This document shows positions 47,304 to 60,130 of a stretch of DNA of 64,000 nt, one piece after another. Position 1 is the first letter of the stretch, and each line of letters starts with the position of its first letter. The notes beneath the pieces are model-generated. The model did not search any database, was not told where the DNA came from, and was given only the letters and a program-made list of their open reading frames with translations. A program made the translations under genes and the position numbers. Origin of the DNA: Croceibacterium mercuriale (lineage in GTDB: Bacteria; Pseudomonadota; Alphaproteobacteria; Sphingomonadales; Sphingomonadaceae). The DNA is taken from contig NZ_JTDN01000001.1 in the NCBI RefSeq assembly GCF_000802385.1, positions 627,501 through 691,500 on the forward strand, read 5' to 3'.

Positions 47304-47380
47304 GGCGGAGTAGCTCAGCCGGTTAGAGCAGCGGAATCATAATCCGCGTGTCGGGGGTTCGAGTCCCTCCTCCGCTACCA
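47304..47380 (+). tRNA. tRNA-Met (CAT), elongator
   Basis: A 77-nt cloverleaf: acceptor strand GGCGGAG, D-loop with AGCTCAGCCGGTTAGAGC, anticodon loop ATCATAA within a GCGGA/TCCGC stem (anticodon CAT), T-arm GGGGGTTCGAGTCCCTC, and an encoded CCA end. The body matches alphaproteobacterial elongator tRNA-Met and lacks the initiator-type mispaired first position. The closing acceptor pair is G-U. Confidence 0.93.
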
Positions 47381-47526
47381 TCCTTCAGATACATATCGCA
47401 TCACCCGCTCCCGGGCCCACGGCGACGGCGTCAGCACGCTGATCCCGCGTGCCTTGCCGTGCCGCTTGCAGGCCGATCCGCATACCGCTATGTTTAATAA
47501 CAAAGCAGGTCATGGAGAGGCCACCG

Positions 47527-48945
47527 ATGAACGCCGAGAACCCGCGCAGTTTTGCTCGCCACAATCCCGTCACCGGCGCGGTCGCGTCGGAGGCGCCGGC
47601 GATGCACGCCGCCGATATTCCCGCCATCGCCGCGCAGGCGCAGGCCGGGTTCGCCAAGTGGTCGACCTTCGGCCCCAATGCCCGCCGGACCGTGCTGATG
47701 AAGGCGGCTGCCGCGCTGGAGGCGAAGAAGGACGCGTTCGTTGCCGCCATGATGGGCGAGATCGGCGCGACCGCGGGCTGGGCGATGTTCAACCTGCAGC
47801 TTGCGGCCGGCATGGTGCGGGAGGCGGCATCCCTGACCACGCAGATCGGCGGCGAGGTGATTCCGTCCGACAAGCCGGGCTGTCTGGCGATGGGGCTGCG
47901 GGAGCCGGTGGGCGTGCTGCTGGGCATCGCGCCATGGAATGCGCCGATCATCCTGGGCGTGCGCGCGATCGCGGTGCCGCTGGCCTGCGGCAATGCGGTA
48001 ATCCTGAAGGCGAGCGAGCAATGCCCGCGCACCCACGCGCTGATCATCGAAGCCTTTGCCGAGGCAGGCTTCCCGGAAGGCACCGTCAGCGTCGTCAGCA
48101 ATGCGCCGGAAGACGCGGCAGAGGTCGTCGGCGCGTTGATCGACTCGCCGCAGGTGAGGCGCATCAACTTCACCGGCAGCACAGGCGTTGGCCGGATCAT
48201 CGCGCAGCGGGCGGCCGGGCACCTGAAGCCGGTGCTGCTGGAACTGGGCGGCAAGGCCCCGTTCGTGGTGCTGGCCGATGCCGATCTGGACGAAGCGGTG
48301 AAGGCGGCGGCTTTCGGGGCGTTCATGAACCAGGGGCAGATCTGCATGTCCACCGAACGGATCATCGTGGTCGATGCGGTCGCCGATGCCTTTGTGGCAA
48401 AGCTGGCGGACAAGGTGCGGACCATGGAGGTGGGCAATCCCGCCGCCGGCAACACGCCGCTGGGCGCGGTGGTCGACCGCAAGACGGTGGATCACTGCAT
48501 GGCGCTGGTCGAGGATGCGGTGGCGCAGGGCGCCGAGCTGCTGGTGGGGGGCGAGACGACTGCCAACGTGCTGATGCCCGCGCATCTGGTGGACCGGGTG
48601 ACGCCTGACATGAAGCTGTTCCGCGACGAAAGCTTCGGCCCGGTGGTCGGCATTGCCCGCGCCCGGGACGAGGCGCATGCGATCGAACTGGCCAACGACA
48701 CCGAGTATGGTCTGTCAGCGGCCGTTTTCACCCGCGACATCGCCAACGGGCTGAAGGTGGCGCGGCAGATCCAGTCCGGCATCTGCCACGTCAACGGGCC
48801 CACCGTACATGACGAGGCGCAGATGCCGTTCGGCGGCACCAAGGCCAGCGGATACGGCCGTTTCGGTGGCAAGGCGGGGATCGACGCGTTCACGGAACTG
48901 CGCTGGATCACGGTCGAGACGCAGGCAGGACATTTCCCGATATGA
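47527..48945 (+). CDS. Aldehyde dehydrogenase, probably for an aromatic aldehyde
   Basis: A 472-residue NAD(P)-dependent aldehyde dehydrogenase. The catalytic Cys is in NQGQICMSTER, the general base Glu in LLELGGKAP, and PWNAPIILG and FTGSTGVGR mark cofactor binding. Close sequence features fit the vanillin/salicylaldehyde dehydrogenase group. The stop overlaps the pobA start by four bases, so it likely makes 4-hydroxybenzoate from 4-hydroxybenzaldehyde (inference). The ATG at 47527 has GGAGAGG upstream; one 15 bp earlier is an alternative. Confidence 0.87.
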   Translation: MNAENPRSFARHNPVTGAVASEAPAMHAADIPAIAAQAQAGFAKWSTFGPNARRTVLMKAAAALEAKKDAFVAAMMGEIGATAGWAMFNLQLAAGMVREAASLTTQIGGEVIPSDKPGCLAMGLREPVGVLLGIAPWNAPIILGVRAIAVPLACGNAVILKASEQCPRTHALIIEAFAEAGFPEGTVSVVSNAPEDAAEVVGALIDSPQVRRINFTGSTGVGRIIAQRAAGHLKPVLLELGGKAPFVVLADADLDEAVKAAAFGAFMNQGQICMSTERIIVVDAVADAFVAKLADKVRTMEVGNPAAGNTPLGAVVDRKTVDHCMALVEDAVAQGAELLVGGETTANVLMPAHLVDRVTPDMKLFRDESFGPVVGIARARDEAHAIELANDTEYGLSAAVFTRDIANGLKVARQIQSGICHVNGPTVHDEAQMPFGGTKASGYGRFGGKAGIDAFTELRWITVETQAGHFPI

Positions 48946-50123
48946 GCACCTTGCGCAAACAGGTCTGCATCGTCGGTGCCGGGCCCGCCGGGCTGTTGCT
49001 GGGGCATCTGCTGCGGGCCGAGGGCATCGACTGCGTGGTGGTGGAGCAGCGTTCCCCCGGTTACGTGCTCGGCCGCATCCGCGCCGGCGTGCTGGAGCGG
49101 ATCACCGTATCCCTGATGGAGCAGCTGGGCCTGGATGCCCGGCTGAAGGCGGAGGGGATGCCGCATGGCGAGTTCAGTCTGGCCGATGGCGAGCGGCTGA
49201 TCCACATCGACCTGATGGACCTCGTCGGTCAGCAGGTGACCGTCTATGGCCAGACCGAGCTGACCCGCGACCTGATGGAAGCCTGCGATGCGCGCGGGCT
49301 GCAGGTGATCTATGGCGCAGAAGGCGTCACGCTGCACGATGTGGCCACCGACGCGCCGTTCGTGACCTATACCAGCAGTGACGGAACCGAGCACCGGGTC
49401 GAGGCGCGGTTCGTGGTCGGCTGCGACGGGTTCCACGGGCCGAGCCGCCGGGCGGTGCCGGCCAGTGTCGGCCGCGAGTACGAGCGGGTCTACCCGTTCG
49501 GGTGGCTGGGCATCCTGGCCGATGTGCCGCCCTGCGGCGCCGGGCTGATCTATGCCAATCACGAACGCGGTTTCGCGCTCGCCAGCCAGCGCAGTCCGAC
49601 GCGCAGCCGGTATTATGTCGACGTGCCGTTGACCGACCGGCTGGAGGACTGGCCGGACGAGCGGATCTGGGACGAGCTGGCGACCCGGCTGGGGCCCGAG
49701 GCGGCCGCGCACATCACCCGTGGGCCGAGCATCGAGAAGAGCATCGCGCCGCTGCGATCCTATGTGTTCGCACCCATGCGGCATGGCTCGCTGCTGTTGT
49801 GCGGCGATTCCGCCCATATCGTGCCGCCGACCGGCGCCAAGGGGCTGAACCTGGCGGCCAGCGACGTGTACTATGCGACGGAGGCGCTACGCGCGTTCTT
49901 CGGCGCGAATGACCCGGATGCGATCGGCGGCTATTCGGACAAGGCGCTGGCGCGGGTATGGAAGGCGGAACGGTTCAGCTGGTCGCTGACCCGGCTGATG
50001 CACCGCTTTCCGGAGGATGGCCCGTTTGAACGCGCCATGCAGGTGGCGGAGCTGGACTACATCGCCAGCAGCCGGGCGGCACAGACCAGCATCGCGGAAA
50101 ACTATGTCGGGCTGCCGGTCTGA
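48942..50123 (+). CDS. pobA: 4-hydroxybenzoate 3-monooxygenase
   Basis: PobA hydroxylates 4-hydroxybenzoate to protocatechuate with FAD and NADPH. The 393-residue flavoprotein has the dinucleotide fold VGAGPAGLLLGHLL, ARG-type RIRAGVLE, VGCDGFHGPSRR and the FAD-binding LCGDSAHIVPPTGAKGLNLAASD. It is translationally coupled to the aldehyde dehydrogenase. Ring-cleavage genes are not in the window. Length and motifs are normal. Confidence 0.95.
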   Translation: MSTLRKQVCIVGAGPAGLLLGHLLRAEGIDCVVVEQRSPGYVLGRIRAGVLERITVSLMEQLGLDARLKAEGMPHGEFSLADGERLIHIDLMDLVGQQVTVYGQTELTRDLMEACDARGLQVIYGAEGVTLHDVATDAPFVTYTSSDGTEHRVEARFVVGCDGFHGPSRRAVPASVGREYERVYPFGWLGILADVPPCGAGLIYANHERGFALASQRSPTRSRYYVDVPLTDRLEDWPDERIWDELATRLGPEAAAHITRGPSIEKSIAPLRSYVFAPMRHGSLLLCGDSAHIVPPTGAKGLNLAASDVYYATEALRAFFGANDPDAIGGYSDKALARVWKAERFSWSLTRLMHRFPEDGPFERAMQVAELDYIASSRAAQTSIAENYVGLPV

Positions 50124-50126
50124 AGC

Positions 50127-50885
50127 TCAGGCCGCCAGCGCCTCCATGTCAGCGCGCTTGACCTCCCGGTGGCGGTCCTCGGTGCTGCCGGCCTGCCAGT
50201 AGCTGGAAATGTACAGCCGGTCCGGCCCCAGGCCGCGCTCCTCGCGCAGGTAGCTGCGCAGGGCGCGCATCGCGGCGAACTCGCATGCCACCCAGGCGTA
50301 GAGCGATCCGGCAGGCACGGCTTGCCCGCGCAGCGTGCGGGCGAGCAGGTCGGGATCGCTGCCCGGTTCCTTGACCAGCCACGCGATCTCCACCCCGGCC
50401 GGACAGGGCAGGTCCTGCCGGTCGGCCGCATCGCTGATCTCGATCGCCGCGAAGCCGCGCGCTTCGGCGGGCAGGGCCGCAAGGTTGACGGCGATGGCCG
50501 GGAGCGAGGTCATGTCCCCCGCGATCAGGTAGAAATCGTGGCCCGGCGGCAACGGCTTGGCCTGGCCCGGCCCGCCGACTTCCAGCACCTCGCCTGTCCG
50601 GGCACCGATGGCCCAGCGGGTTGCCGGGCCGGCATGGCCCTGCGGATCAGCATGCAGCGCGAAGTCGACATCGAGTTCGCCATCGCGTTGCGCGCTGATG
50701 GTATAGGTGCGCACACATGGCCGGCCGGTGCCGGTCGGTAAGCGCAGCTTGAGGTAGCCGCCCGCCTGCCCTGCGGGGAAGCCGGCCAGGCCCGGCCCGC
50801 CCAGCGTGACCCGCAACATGTTGGGCGTCACGTTCCGGCGGGCCAGCACGGTCAGCGGGCGAGGGGCGGGGCGGGCAGTGGACAC
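50127..50885 (-). CDS. Siderophore-interacting protein (ViuB-like ferric reductase)
   Basis: A 252-residue FAD-binding reductase family (SIP) protein that releases iron from ferric siderophores. R-x-Y-[TS] FAD motif VRTYTISAQ is at about 57, and the C-terminal NAD(P)H domain has LIAGDMTSLPAIAVNL, PGSDPDLLARTL and YAWVACEFAAMRALRSYL. It begins with GTG preceded by GAGGA. It converges on pobA with only 3 bp between the stops. A 9-bp inverted repeat (50878-50886 and 50906-50914) spans its start. Confidence 0.88.
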   Translation of the reverse strand: MSTARPAPRPLTVLARRNVTPNMLRVTLGGPGLAGFPAGQAGGYLKLRLPTGTGRPCVRTYTISAQRDGELDVDFALHADPQGHAGPATRWAIGARTGEVLEVGGPGQAKPLPPGHDFYLIAGDMTSLPAIAVNLAALPAEARGFAAIEISDAADRQDLPCPAGVEIAWLVKEPGSDPDLLARTLRGQAVPAGSLYAWVACEFAAMRALRSYLREERGLGPDRLYISSYWQAGSTEDRHREVKRADMEALAA

Positions 50886-50914
50886 AATGCAATCCTCGAT
50901 AGCGATGTGTCCAC
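50878..50914. promoter_or_regulatory. Inverted repeat at the siderophore-reductase start
   Basis: GTGGACACA (50878-50886) is mirrored by TGTGTCCAC (50906-50914) with a 19-bp spacer. It covers the start codon and the region just upstream, so it could be a repressor site or an RNA hairpin masking the ribosome site. It does not match a Fur box. Confidence 0.3.
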
Positions 50915-50971
50915 CTAATCACTTGCTGCTGCAATTCAATCGCAAACAGCGCGATCTCATCGCGCCGGCCC

Positions 50972-51769
50972 CTACAGCGCGTTCAGGCGGTCGGCCATGG
51001 CGTGCCAGATCGCCGGGCTGGCGGCGGCGATCAGCCCGCGGCGGTCCCACTCGTCTACCCGATATGGGCTGCCGTCATTGCGGGCTGCCTTGCCGCCGGC
51101 TTCCTCCAGCCACAACGTGCCTGCCGCATGGTCCCAGGCGAGCGTCCGTTCGAAGATCGACACGTCGTTCGTGCCCAGCGCCAGCCGCGGATATTGCTCG
51201 GCCGCGCAGTAGGGAATGTCGGCCAGGGTGTAGTGCGGACCCAGGCCATCCAGCACACGCTGGCGGTGCGCGTCATCCAGGAAGATCAGCGAGATCGCCG
51301 CGACCGGCACCTCGGCGCCGGTGGTGCGGACGGTGATCCGCTCCCCATCCACGAAGGCGCCGCCGGCCCGATGCGCGGCGCAGAACCGTTCCGTCAGGCA
51401 GTCGAAGATCCAGCCCGATTGCACCAGTCCGCCATCGGCGCGCGCGATCATGATGCCGAAGGGCGGCTGTCCGCTGGCGAAATTGCGCGTGCCGTCGATC
51501 GGATCGACGATCCAGCACGGACCGCGCAGCTGCTCGATCGCGGCGGGATCGGCAAAGGTCGCTTCCTCCCCCACATGACCGATGCCTGGCTCCAGTCGGG
51601 CCAGCGCCGCGAACAGCGCGATCTCGGCTTCCCTGTCGGCGATGGTGACGGGGTCGTTGCCGCCCTTGTCCTCTACCTCGCCCTCCTGCAGGTTGCGGTA
51701 GCGGGGCAGGATGATGCGTTCGGTCACGTCCCGGCACAGCGCCAGGATCTCTCGGTCAAGCATGCTCAT
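50972..51769 (-). CDS. hisN: Inositol monophosphatase family phosphatase, HisN-like
   Basis: A 265-residue Mg-dependent phosphatase. Metal ligands are visible in DPVTIADREAE, GHVGEEAT, WIVDPIDGTRNF and AWDHAAGTLWLEEAGG. In alphaproteobacteria this form often acts as histidinol-phosphatase, which is the usual name, but inositol phosphatase activity cannot be excluded. Its ATG overlaps the argJ stop (ATGA), forming an argJ-hisN operon. The start was taken at 51769 with a second ATG two codons later. Confidence 0.85.
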   Translation of the reverse strand: MSMLDREILALCRDVTERIILPRYRNLQEGEVEDKGGNDPVTIADREAEIALFAALARLEPGIGHVGEEATFADPAAIEQLRGPCWIVDPIDGTRNFASGQPPFGIMIARADGGLVQSGWIFDCLTERFCAAHRAGGAFVDGERITVRTTGAEVPVAAISLIFLDDAHRQRVLDGLGPHYTLADIPYCAAEQYPRLALGTNDVSIFERTLAWDHAAGTLWLEEAGGKAARNDGSPYRVDEWDRRGLIAAASPAIWHAMADRLNAL

Positions 51770-52992
51770 GATCGGTAATCCGCATTGATGGCGATGTAGC
51801 CATGGGTGAGGTCGCAGGTCCAGACGACGGCCTGACCGTCACCCAGGCCCAGGTCGACGGCGACGGCAATCTCCCGCCCCGTCAGATGTTCGGCCACGGG
51901 TGCCTCGTCATAATTCGCCAGCGGCTGTCCTTCCCGCGCGGTCCAGTGACCGCCGAAGCCGATGGACAGGCGGTCGCGATCGGCCGGCTCGCCCGCCTTG
52001 CCCACGGCCATGACCACGCGGCCCCAATTGGCATCCTCGCCCGCGATGGCGGTCTTCACCAGGGGCGAGTTGGCGATGGCCAGTCCGACGCGGCGGGCGC
52101 TGGCATCGCTGACGGCGCCGCTCACGCGCACTTCGATCAGCTTCTGCGCGCCTTCGCCGTCCCGCACCACCAGCAGCGCCAGCTGGCGGCAGATGTCGGC
52201 GATGGCGGCGGCAAAGGCATCGGCGCCTTCGCTGTCGAATGAGGCCAGCGGCGCATTGCCGGCGGCGCCGGTGGCGAAGGCCAGCACGGTGTCGCTGGTG
52301 GAAGTGTCGCTGTCGACCGTGATGCAGCTGAAGGTTCGCTCGTTCGCCGCGCTGAGGCAGGCTTGCAGGAAGGCAGGCTCCACCGCGGCATCGGTGAAGA
52401 TGTAGCCCAGCATGGTCGCCATGTCCGGCGCGATCATGCCGCTGCCCTTGATGATGCCGGCCAGCGTCACCGTGCGCCCGCCGATCACCGCCTGCGCCAC
52501 GGCGCCCTTGGTGAAGGTGTCGGTGGTGCCGATGGTTTCGGCCGCATCCTCCCACGAACAGGGTTCGGAGGTCAGCGCCGCCGCGATGCCGGCACGGGCC
52601 TTGTCCTGCGGCAACGGCACGCCGATCACGCCGGTGGAGGAGACGAACACCTCTGCCGCCGCGCAGCCCAGATGGTCGGCGACCTGCGCCATGATCCCTT
52701 CCACTGCCTCCCGCCCGCGATAGCCGGTGAAGGCGTTGGAATTGCCGGCATTGACCACCAATGCACGGGCGCGGCCGCCCTTCATCTGTTCGCGCCCCAG
52801 CTCCACCTCGCTGGAACAGCAGATATTCTTCGTGAACAGTCCGGCGACGGCCGTGCCCGGTGCCAGTTCGGCATAGGTCAGGTCGGCCCGGTCCCAATCC
52901 TTGTAGCGTGCCCGGGCAATCCGCAGCGTGACGCCGGCGATCGGCGGAATGGCAGGGAAGGGCTGGGCGAGCGGCGAGCGGGCGATATCCAT
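51766..52992 (-). CDS. argJ: Glutamate N-acetyltransferase / ornithine acetyltransferase
   Basis: ArgJ recycles acetyl groups in the arginine pathway and can also make N-acetylglutamate. The 408-residue precursor self-cleaves before the Thr of MIAPDMATMLGYI (about residue 190) into alpha and beta chains. GIIKGSGM, ITVDSDTSTSDTVL and TCDLTHGYI are intact. The ATG at 52992 gives MDIARSPLAQPFP. It pairs with argG elsewhere in the window. Divergent from the small exported protein upstream of secA. Confidence 0.95.
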   Translation of the reverse strand: MDIARSPLAQPFPAIPPIAGVTLRIARARYKDWDRADLTYAELAPGTAVAGLFTKNICCSSEVELGREQMKGGRARALVVNAGNSNAFTGYRGREAVEGIMAQVADHLGCAAAEVFVSSTGVIGVPLPQDKARAGIAAALTSEPCSWEDAAETIGTTDTFTKGAVAQAVIGGRTVTLAGIIKGSGMIAPDMATMLGYIFTDAAVEPAFLQACLSAANERTFSCITVDSDTSTSDTVLAFATGAAGNAPLASFDSEGADAFAAAIADICRQLALLVVRDGEGAQKLIEVRVSGAVSDASARRVGLAIANSPLVKTAIAGEDANWGRVVMAVGKAGEPADRDRLSIGFGGHWTAREGQPLANYDEAPVAEHLTGREIAVAVDLGLGDGQAVVWTCDLTHGYIAINADYRS

Positions 52993-53082
52993 CGCCGATG
53001 CCCATACCGGCACGCCTTGTCCGGGTAAACGCACCTGTTGCCATCTGGACGAACCGGGCAGGGTGCCCTATTTCCGCGACCG

Positions 53083-53346
53083 ATGATCCGCCATTTGCTG
53101 ACCTTCCTGGCCCTGTGTGCCGGCTTTGCCGCAATCGGCACGCCTGCGCAGGCTGCGCAGGTGGTGGTGGCTGCGGATCAGGCGATGGCACCGCCGGTGG
53201 CATCCGCCCCGGTGGCGGTGGTCCGCCTGATCGGCGCTGCCCCGGCCACCCGGTTGGGCGAGCAACGGGCAGGGCCTGTGCCGCGTGCGCGTCCGGCCGT
53301 GGCTGCGGTCACGATCTACCTGAAGGCAGACCGCGCGCGCGAATAG
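53083..53346 (+). CDS. Small exported hypothetical protein
   Basis: An 87-residue protein with a clear signal peptide (MIRHLLTFLALCAGFAAIG, ending TPAQA). The mature part is short, alanine/valine/proline-rich, with VVRLIGAAPATRL and a basic end. I recognise no family. It lies between argJ (divergent) and secA and may be a leader-type secretion-monitoring peptide as SecM is for SecA in E. coli, but no arrest motif of the SecM kind is visible; this idea is speculative. Confidence 0.6.
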   Translation: MIRHLLTFLALCAGFAAIGTPAQAAQVVVAADQAMAPPVASAPVAVVRLIGAAPATRLGEQRAGPVPRARPAVAAVTIYLKADRARE

Positions 53347-53472
53347 CGCGTCCGGCACGCTTCCGGGCGCCTTCCGTCGGCGCCACCCTGCAGGCCGCGC
53401 CCCGCTGCGCCTGCCGCCTTACCCCATTCTGCCGGCCCGCTGCGCCGCTGCACCCAGTCCCGAGGACCACCC

Positions 53473-56220
<2,748 letters not shown>

Positions 56221-56231
56221 TCCGACCTGTC

Positions 56232-56290
56232 CCTCCCCATGCGCCGCATGGGGAGCGGATCAGCTGCAGGCTGGTGGAGGGCATGGCGAA
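56232..56290 (+). repeat. Hairpin repeat R1, copy B
   Basis: CCTCCCCATGC pairs with GCATGGGGAG, then GATCAGCTGCAGGCTGGTGGAGGGCATGGCG follows in parts matching copy A after uvrA (GTGGAGGG and TGGCG conserved). It lies 12 bp after the secA stop. Confidence 0.6.
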
Positions 56291-56379
56291 GCGGTTGTGG
56301 GTGGCGGCTTACGCCCCTTTGCGGCCGTTAGCGGTGGCCGCCAAGATGGCGTGGAAAAGTGCCTCTTGGAGTTGCCTCT

Positions 56380-56613
56380 ATGTGGTGGAGGATCATCTCG
56401 GGCGCGCTGGCCGCACTCGGTTTGCTATGCGGCATTTGGCTGATCTACGAGGTGCGCTCAGGCGTCACTCATACGAGAGGCGGCACTATAACGCGGGCAG
56501 AAAGCCCGGAGGCATTCTGGTTCATCATTGCCATCGGGATACTCTGGATTGCATTCTGCTTCTTCGCCGCTGTTAAAGCATGGCGGAAAAGCCGACGCGA
56601 ACCGAGTTTCTGA
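56380..56613 (+). CDS. Small two-helix membrane protein
   Basis: A 77-residue protein with two predicted membrane helices (WWRIISGALAALGLLCGIW at about 2-20 and WFIIAIGILWIAFCFFAAV at about 46-64) separated by a charged loop (RSGVTHTRGGTITRAES). The ATG at 56380 follows GGAG with an 8-nt spacer. It lies between the two repeat types R1 and R2 at this locus, which makes it possible cargo. No family is recognised. Confidence 0.6.
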   Translation: MWWRIISGALAALGLLCGIWLIYEVRSGVTHTRGGTITRAESPEAFWFIIAIGILWIAFCFFAAVKAWRKSRREPSF

Positions 56614-56655
56614 GTGTCGGCTCTCCACCCATCTCTGCCGCCGGGAAACATATCA

Positions 56656-56756
56656 CCGTCGCGCCTGCGCAGGCAGGGGCGTAGATAAGCCCTCCACCAT
56701 CAACGTCGGGCCAGTTGGCGAGCGTCGACAGGCCGTTGCCTGCGCAGGGGCGACCG
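56656..56756. repeat. 101-bp terminally inverted element R2, copy B
   Basis: Same length and layout as the element at 19290-19390: left end CCGTCGCGCCTGCG, internal GATAAGCCCTCCACC, right end CGCAGGGGCGACCG. The inverted ends have one or two mismatches here. It lies 64 bp before the second HTH gene. Confidence 0.7.
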
Positions 56757-56820
56757 CGGGTGAATAGCAAACCCCCAAACCATTTTCCTACACGCCCACC
56801 ACGCAGCTACCCCGCCGCGC

Positions 56821-57315
56821 ATGAGCAACCGTCGCACCACCGCACGCCGCCGCAAGCCCATGCAGCGCTACCTGCGCCTCCCCGCCTTCCTCCCCGTGCC
56901 GTTGCGCGCCCGCCGCGACGGCTGGACTCCGGCCCGCCAGGCCCGCTTCATCGGCCTCCTCGCGCAGACCGGTTGCGTCCGCAAGGCCGCGCACATGATC
57001 GGCCTCAGCCGTGAAAGCGCTTACCGCCTGCGCCGTCACCCGGCGGCCGGCTCCTTCATCGCCGCCTGGACCACGGCGCTGTCCGGCCGCACACAGCCCC
57101 GCTGGAAGTTCACACGTGACGAGCGCCTGCCACTGGCCATCACCGGCACGGTGCAACCCCGCATGTGGCGCGGCATCTTCAAGGGCGTGCAGCGCAAGTC
57201 CAGCGATACCGCGCTTCTCGCCGCCATCGCCGATCTCGACCGGGCCACCGCGCACGCCACCACCAACCCGCTGGCCGACCGGCAGGTGCGCGCACTTTTC
57301 GGCCGTTTGCTGTAA
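56821..57315 (+). CDS. HTH-containing hypothetical protein, paralogue B
   Basis: A 164-residue very basic protein. After an arginine-rich N-terminus, residues about 36-80 read WTPARQARFIGLLAQTGCVRKAAHM then IGLSRESAYRLRRHPAAGSFIAAW, a helix-turn-helix closely parallel to that of the 412-residue protein at 21884. The C-terminal half has TGTVQPRMWRGIFKGVQRKSSDTALL. DNA binding is likely but inferred. The gene lies 60 bp before lepA and directly after the R2 element. No ribosome-binding site is obvious. Confidence 0.68.
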   Translation: MSNRRTTARRRKPMQRYLRLPAFLPVPLRARRDGWTPARQARFIGLLAQTGCVRKAAHMIGLSRESAYRLRRHPAAGSFIAAWTTALSGRTQPRWKFTRDERLPLAITGTVQPRMWRGIFKGVQRKSSDTALLAAIADLDRATAHATTNPLADRQVRALFGRLL

Positions 57316-57375
57316 ACATCGCCGGCCAGCGCCGAACCACTCCCCAAGCGGCGCGCCCGCTGCTATCGGCGCGCA

Positions 57376-59193
<1,818 letters not shown>

Positions 59194-59217
59194 CCGGCCG
59201 GGGCCGCGTCACTTCAC

Positions 59218-59246
59218 TTGGCGTTCACGCGGCGCGCGGCTATAGC
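59218..59246 (+). promoter_or_regulatory. bamD promoter, apparently leaderless
   Basis: TTGGCG at 59218-59223 and TATAGC at 59241-59246 with a 17-bp spacer, and the -10 hexamer is again exactly six bases before the ATG. No Shine-Dalgarno is present. This is the same geometry as the uvrA promoter in the window. Confidence 0.5.
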
Positions 59247-59252
59247 GCAGCC

Positions 59253-60062
59253 ATGAACCTGCGCCGTCTGCCCCTCGCCGCCATTCTCCTTCCCGCGATC
59301 GTCCTGTCCGGCTGTGGCGGCGGCCGCGATGGCGGCAGCGGCGTGGACACCGCCTATGTCGCGCGCGACGTGGAATCGCTCTACACCGCGGCGAAGGACC
59401 GGCTGGACCGGGGCGACACGCTGCGCGCCGCCGCCCTGTTCGACGAGGTGGAGCGTCAGCACCCCTATTCGCCATGGGCACGCCGGGCGCAGCTGATGAG
59501 CGCGTTCACCTATTACCTGCAGCGCGACTACAACAAGGCGATCCAGTCGGCGCAGCGCTTCCTGTCGATCCATCCGGGCAACAAGGACGCGCCCTACGCC
59601 TATTACCTGATCGCGATGTCCTATTACGAGCAGATCAGCGACGTCGACCGCGACCAGCGGATCACCGAGCAGGCGCTGACCGCGCTGACCGAAGTGCAGC
59701 GCCGCTATCCGGCCAGCGAATATGCCGCCGATGCCCGGCTGAAGGTCGATCTGGTCAACGATCACCTGGCGGGCAAGGACATGGAGATCGGCCGCTATTA
59801 CCAGCGCGCCGGCAACTGGCTGTCGGCGCAGGTGCGGTTCCAGAACGTGGTCGAGAACTACCAGACCACCAGCCATGCGGCGGAAGCCCTGTATCGCCTG
59901 ACCGAGACCAGCCTGGCGCTGGGCATCCCGGCCGAGGCGCAGAAGTACTCCGCCGTGCTGGGCGCGAACTATCCCGGCAGCGAGTGGTACGAGAAGGCCT
60001 TCGCCCTGATGGAGAAGCATGCGCCGGATGCCGGTGCGCAGCTGGCTGCTGTCGGCGGCTGA
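59253..60062 (+). CDS. bamD: Outer membrane protein assembly factor BamD
   Basis: BamD is the essential lipoprotein of the BAM complex that inserts beta-barrel proteins. The 269-residue product has a lipoprotein signal MNLRRLPLAAILLPAIVLSGC and five TPR-like repeats with DRLDRGDTLRAAALFDEVERQHPYSPWARRAQ and YLQRDYNKAIQSAQRFL at about 50-110. The ATG at 59253 lies six bases after a -10-like TATAGC, suggesting a leaderless transcript. A recN gene follows. Confidence 0.93.
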   Translation: MNLRRLPLAAILLPAIVLSGCGGGRDGGSGVDTAYVARDVESLYTAAKDRLDRGDTLRAAALFDEVERQHPYSPWARRAQLMSAFTYYLQRDYNKAIQSAQRFLSIHPGNKDAPYAYYLIAMSYYEQISDVDRDQRITEQALTALTEVQRRYPASEYAADARLKVDLVNDHLAGKDMEIGRYYQRAGNWLSAQVRFQNVVENYQTTSHAAEALYRLTETSLALGIPAEAQKYSAVLGANYPGSEWYEKAFALMEKHAPDAGAQLAAVGG

Positions 60063-60114
60063 TTGCTGCTGCGGTTGCGCGCATCGCAGGTGACGCGCAA
60101 CCTTTGATGCACTA

Positions 60115-60129
60115 GAACGGTTGGTGAAC
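60115..60129 (+). promoter_or_regulatory. LexA (SOS) box of recN
   Basis: GAAC-GGTTGGT-GAAC matches the alphaproteobacterial LexA operator and ends one base before the recN ATG. recN is a typical SOS gene, so LexA control is expected. Confidence 0.78.
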
Positions 60130-60130
60130 G

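Noticed and set aside
47304-47380. tRNA-Met as an integration site
   Set aside because: No integrase and no repeated tRNA 3' end were seen nearby.
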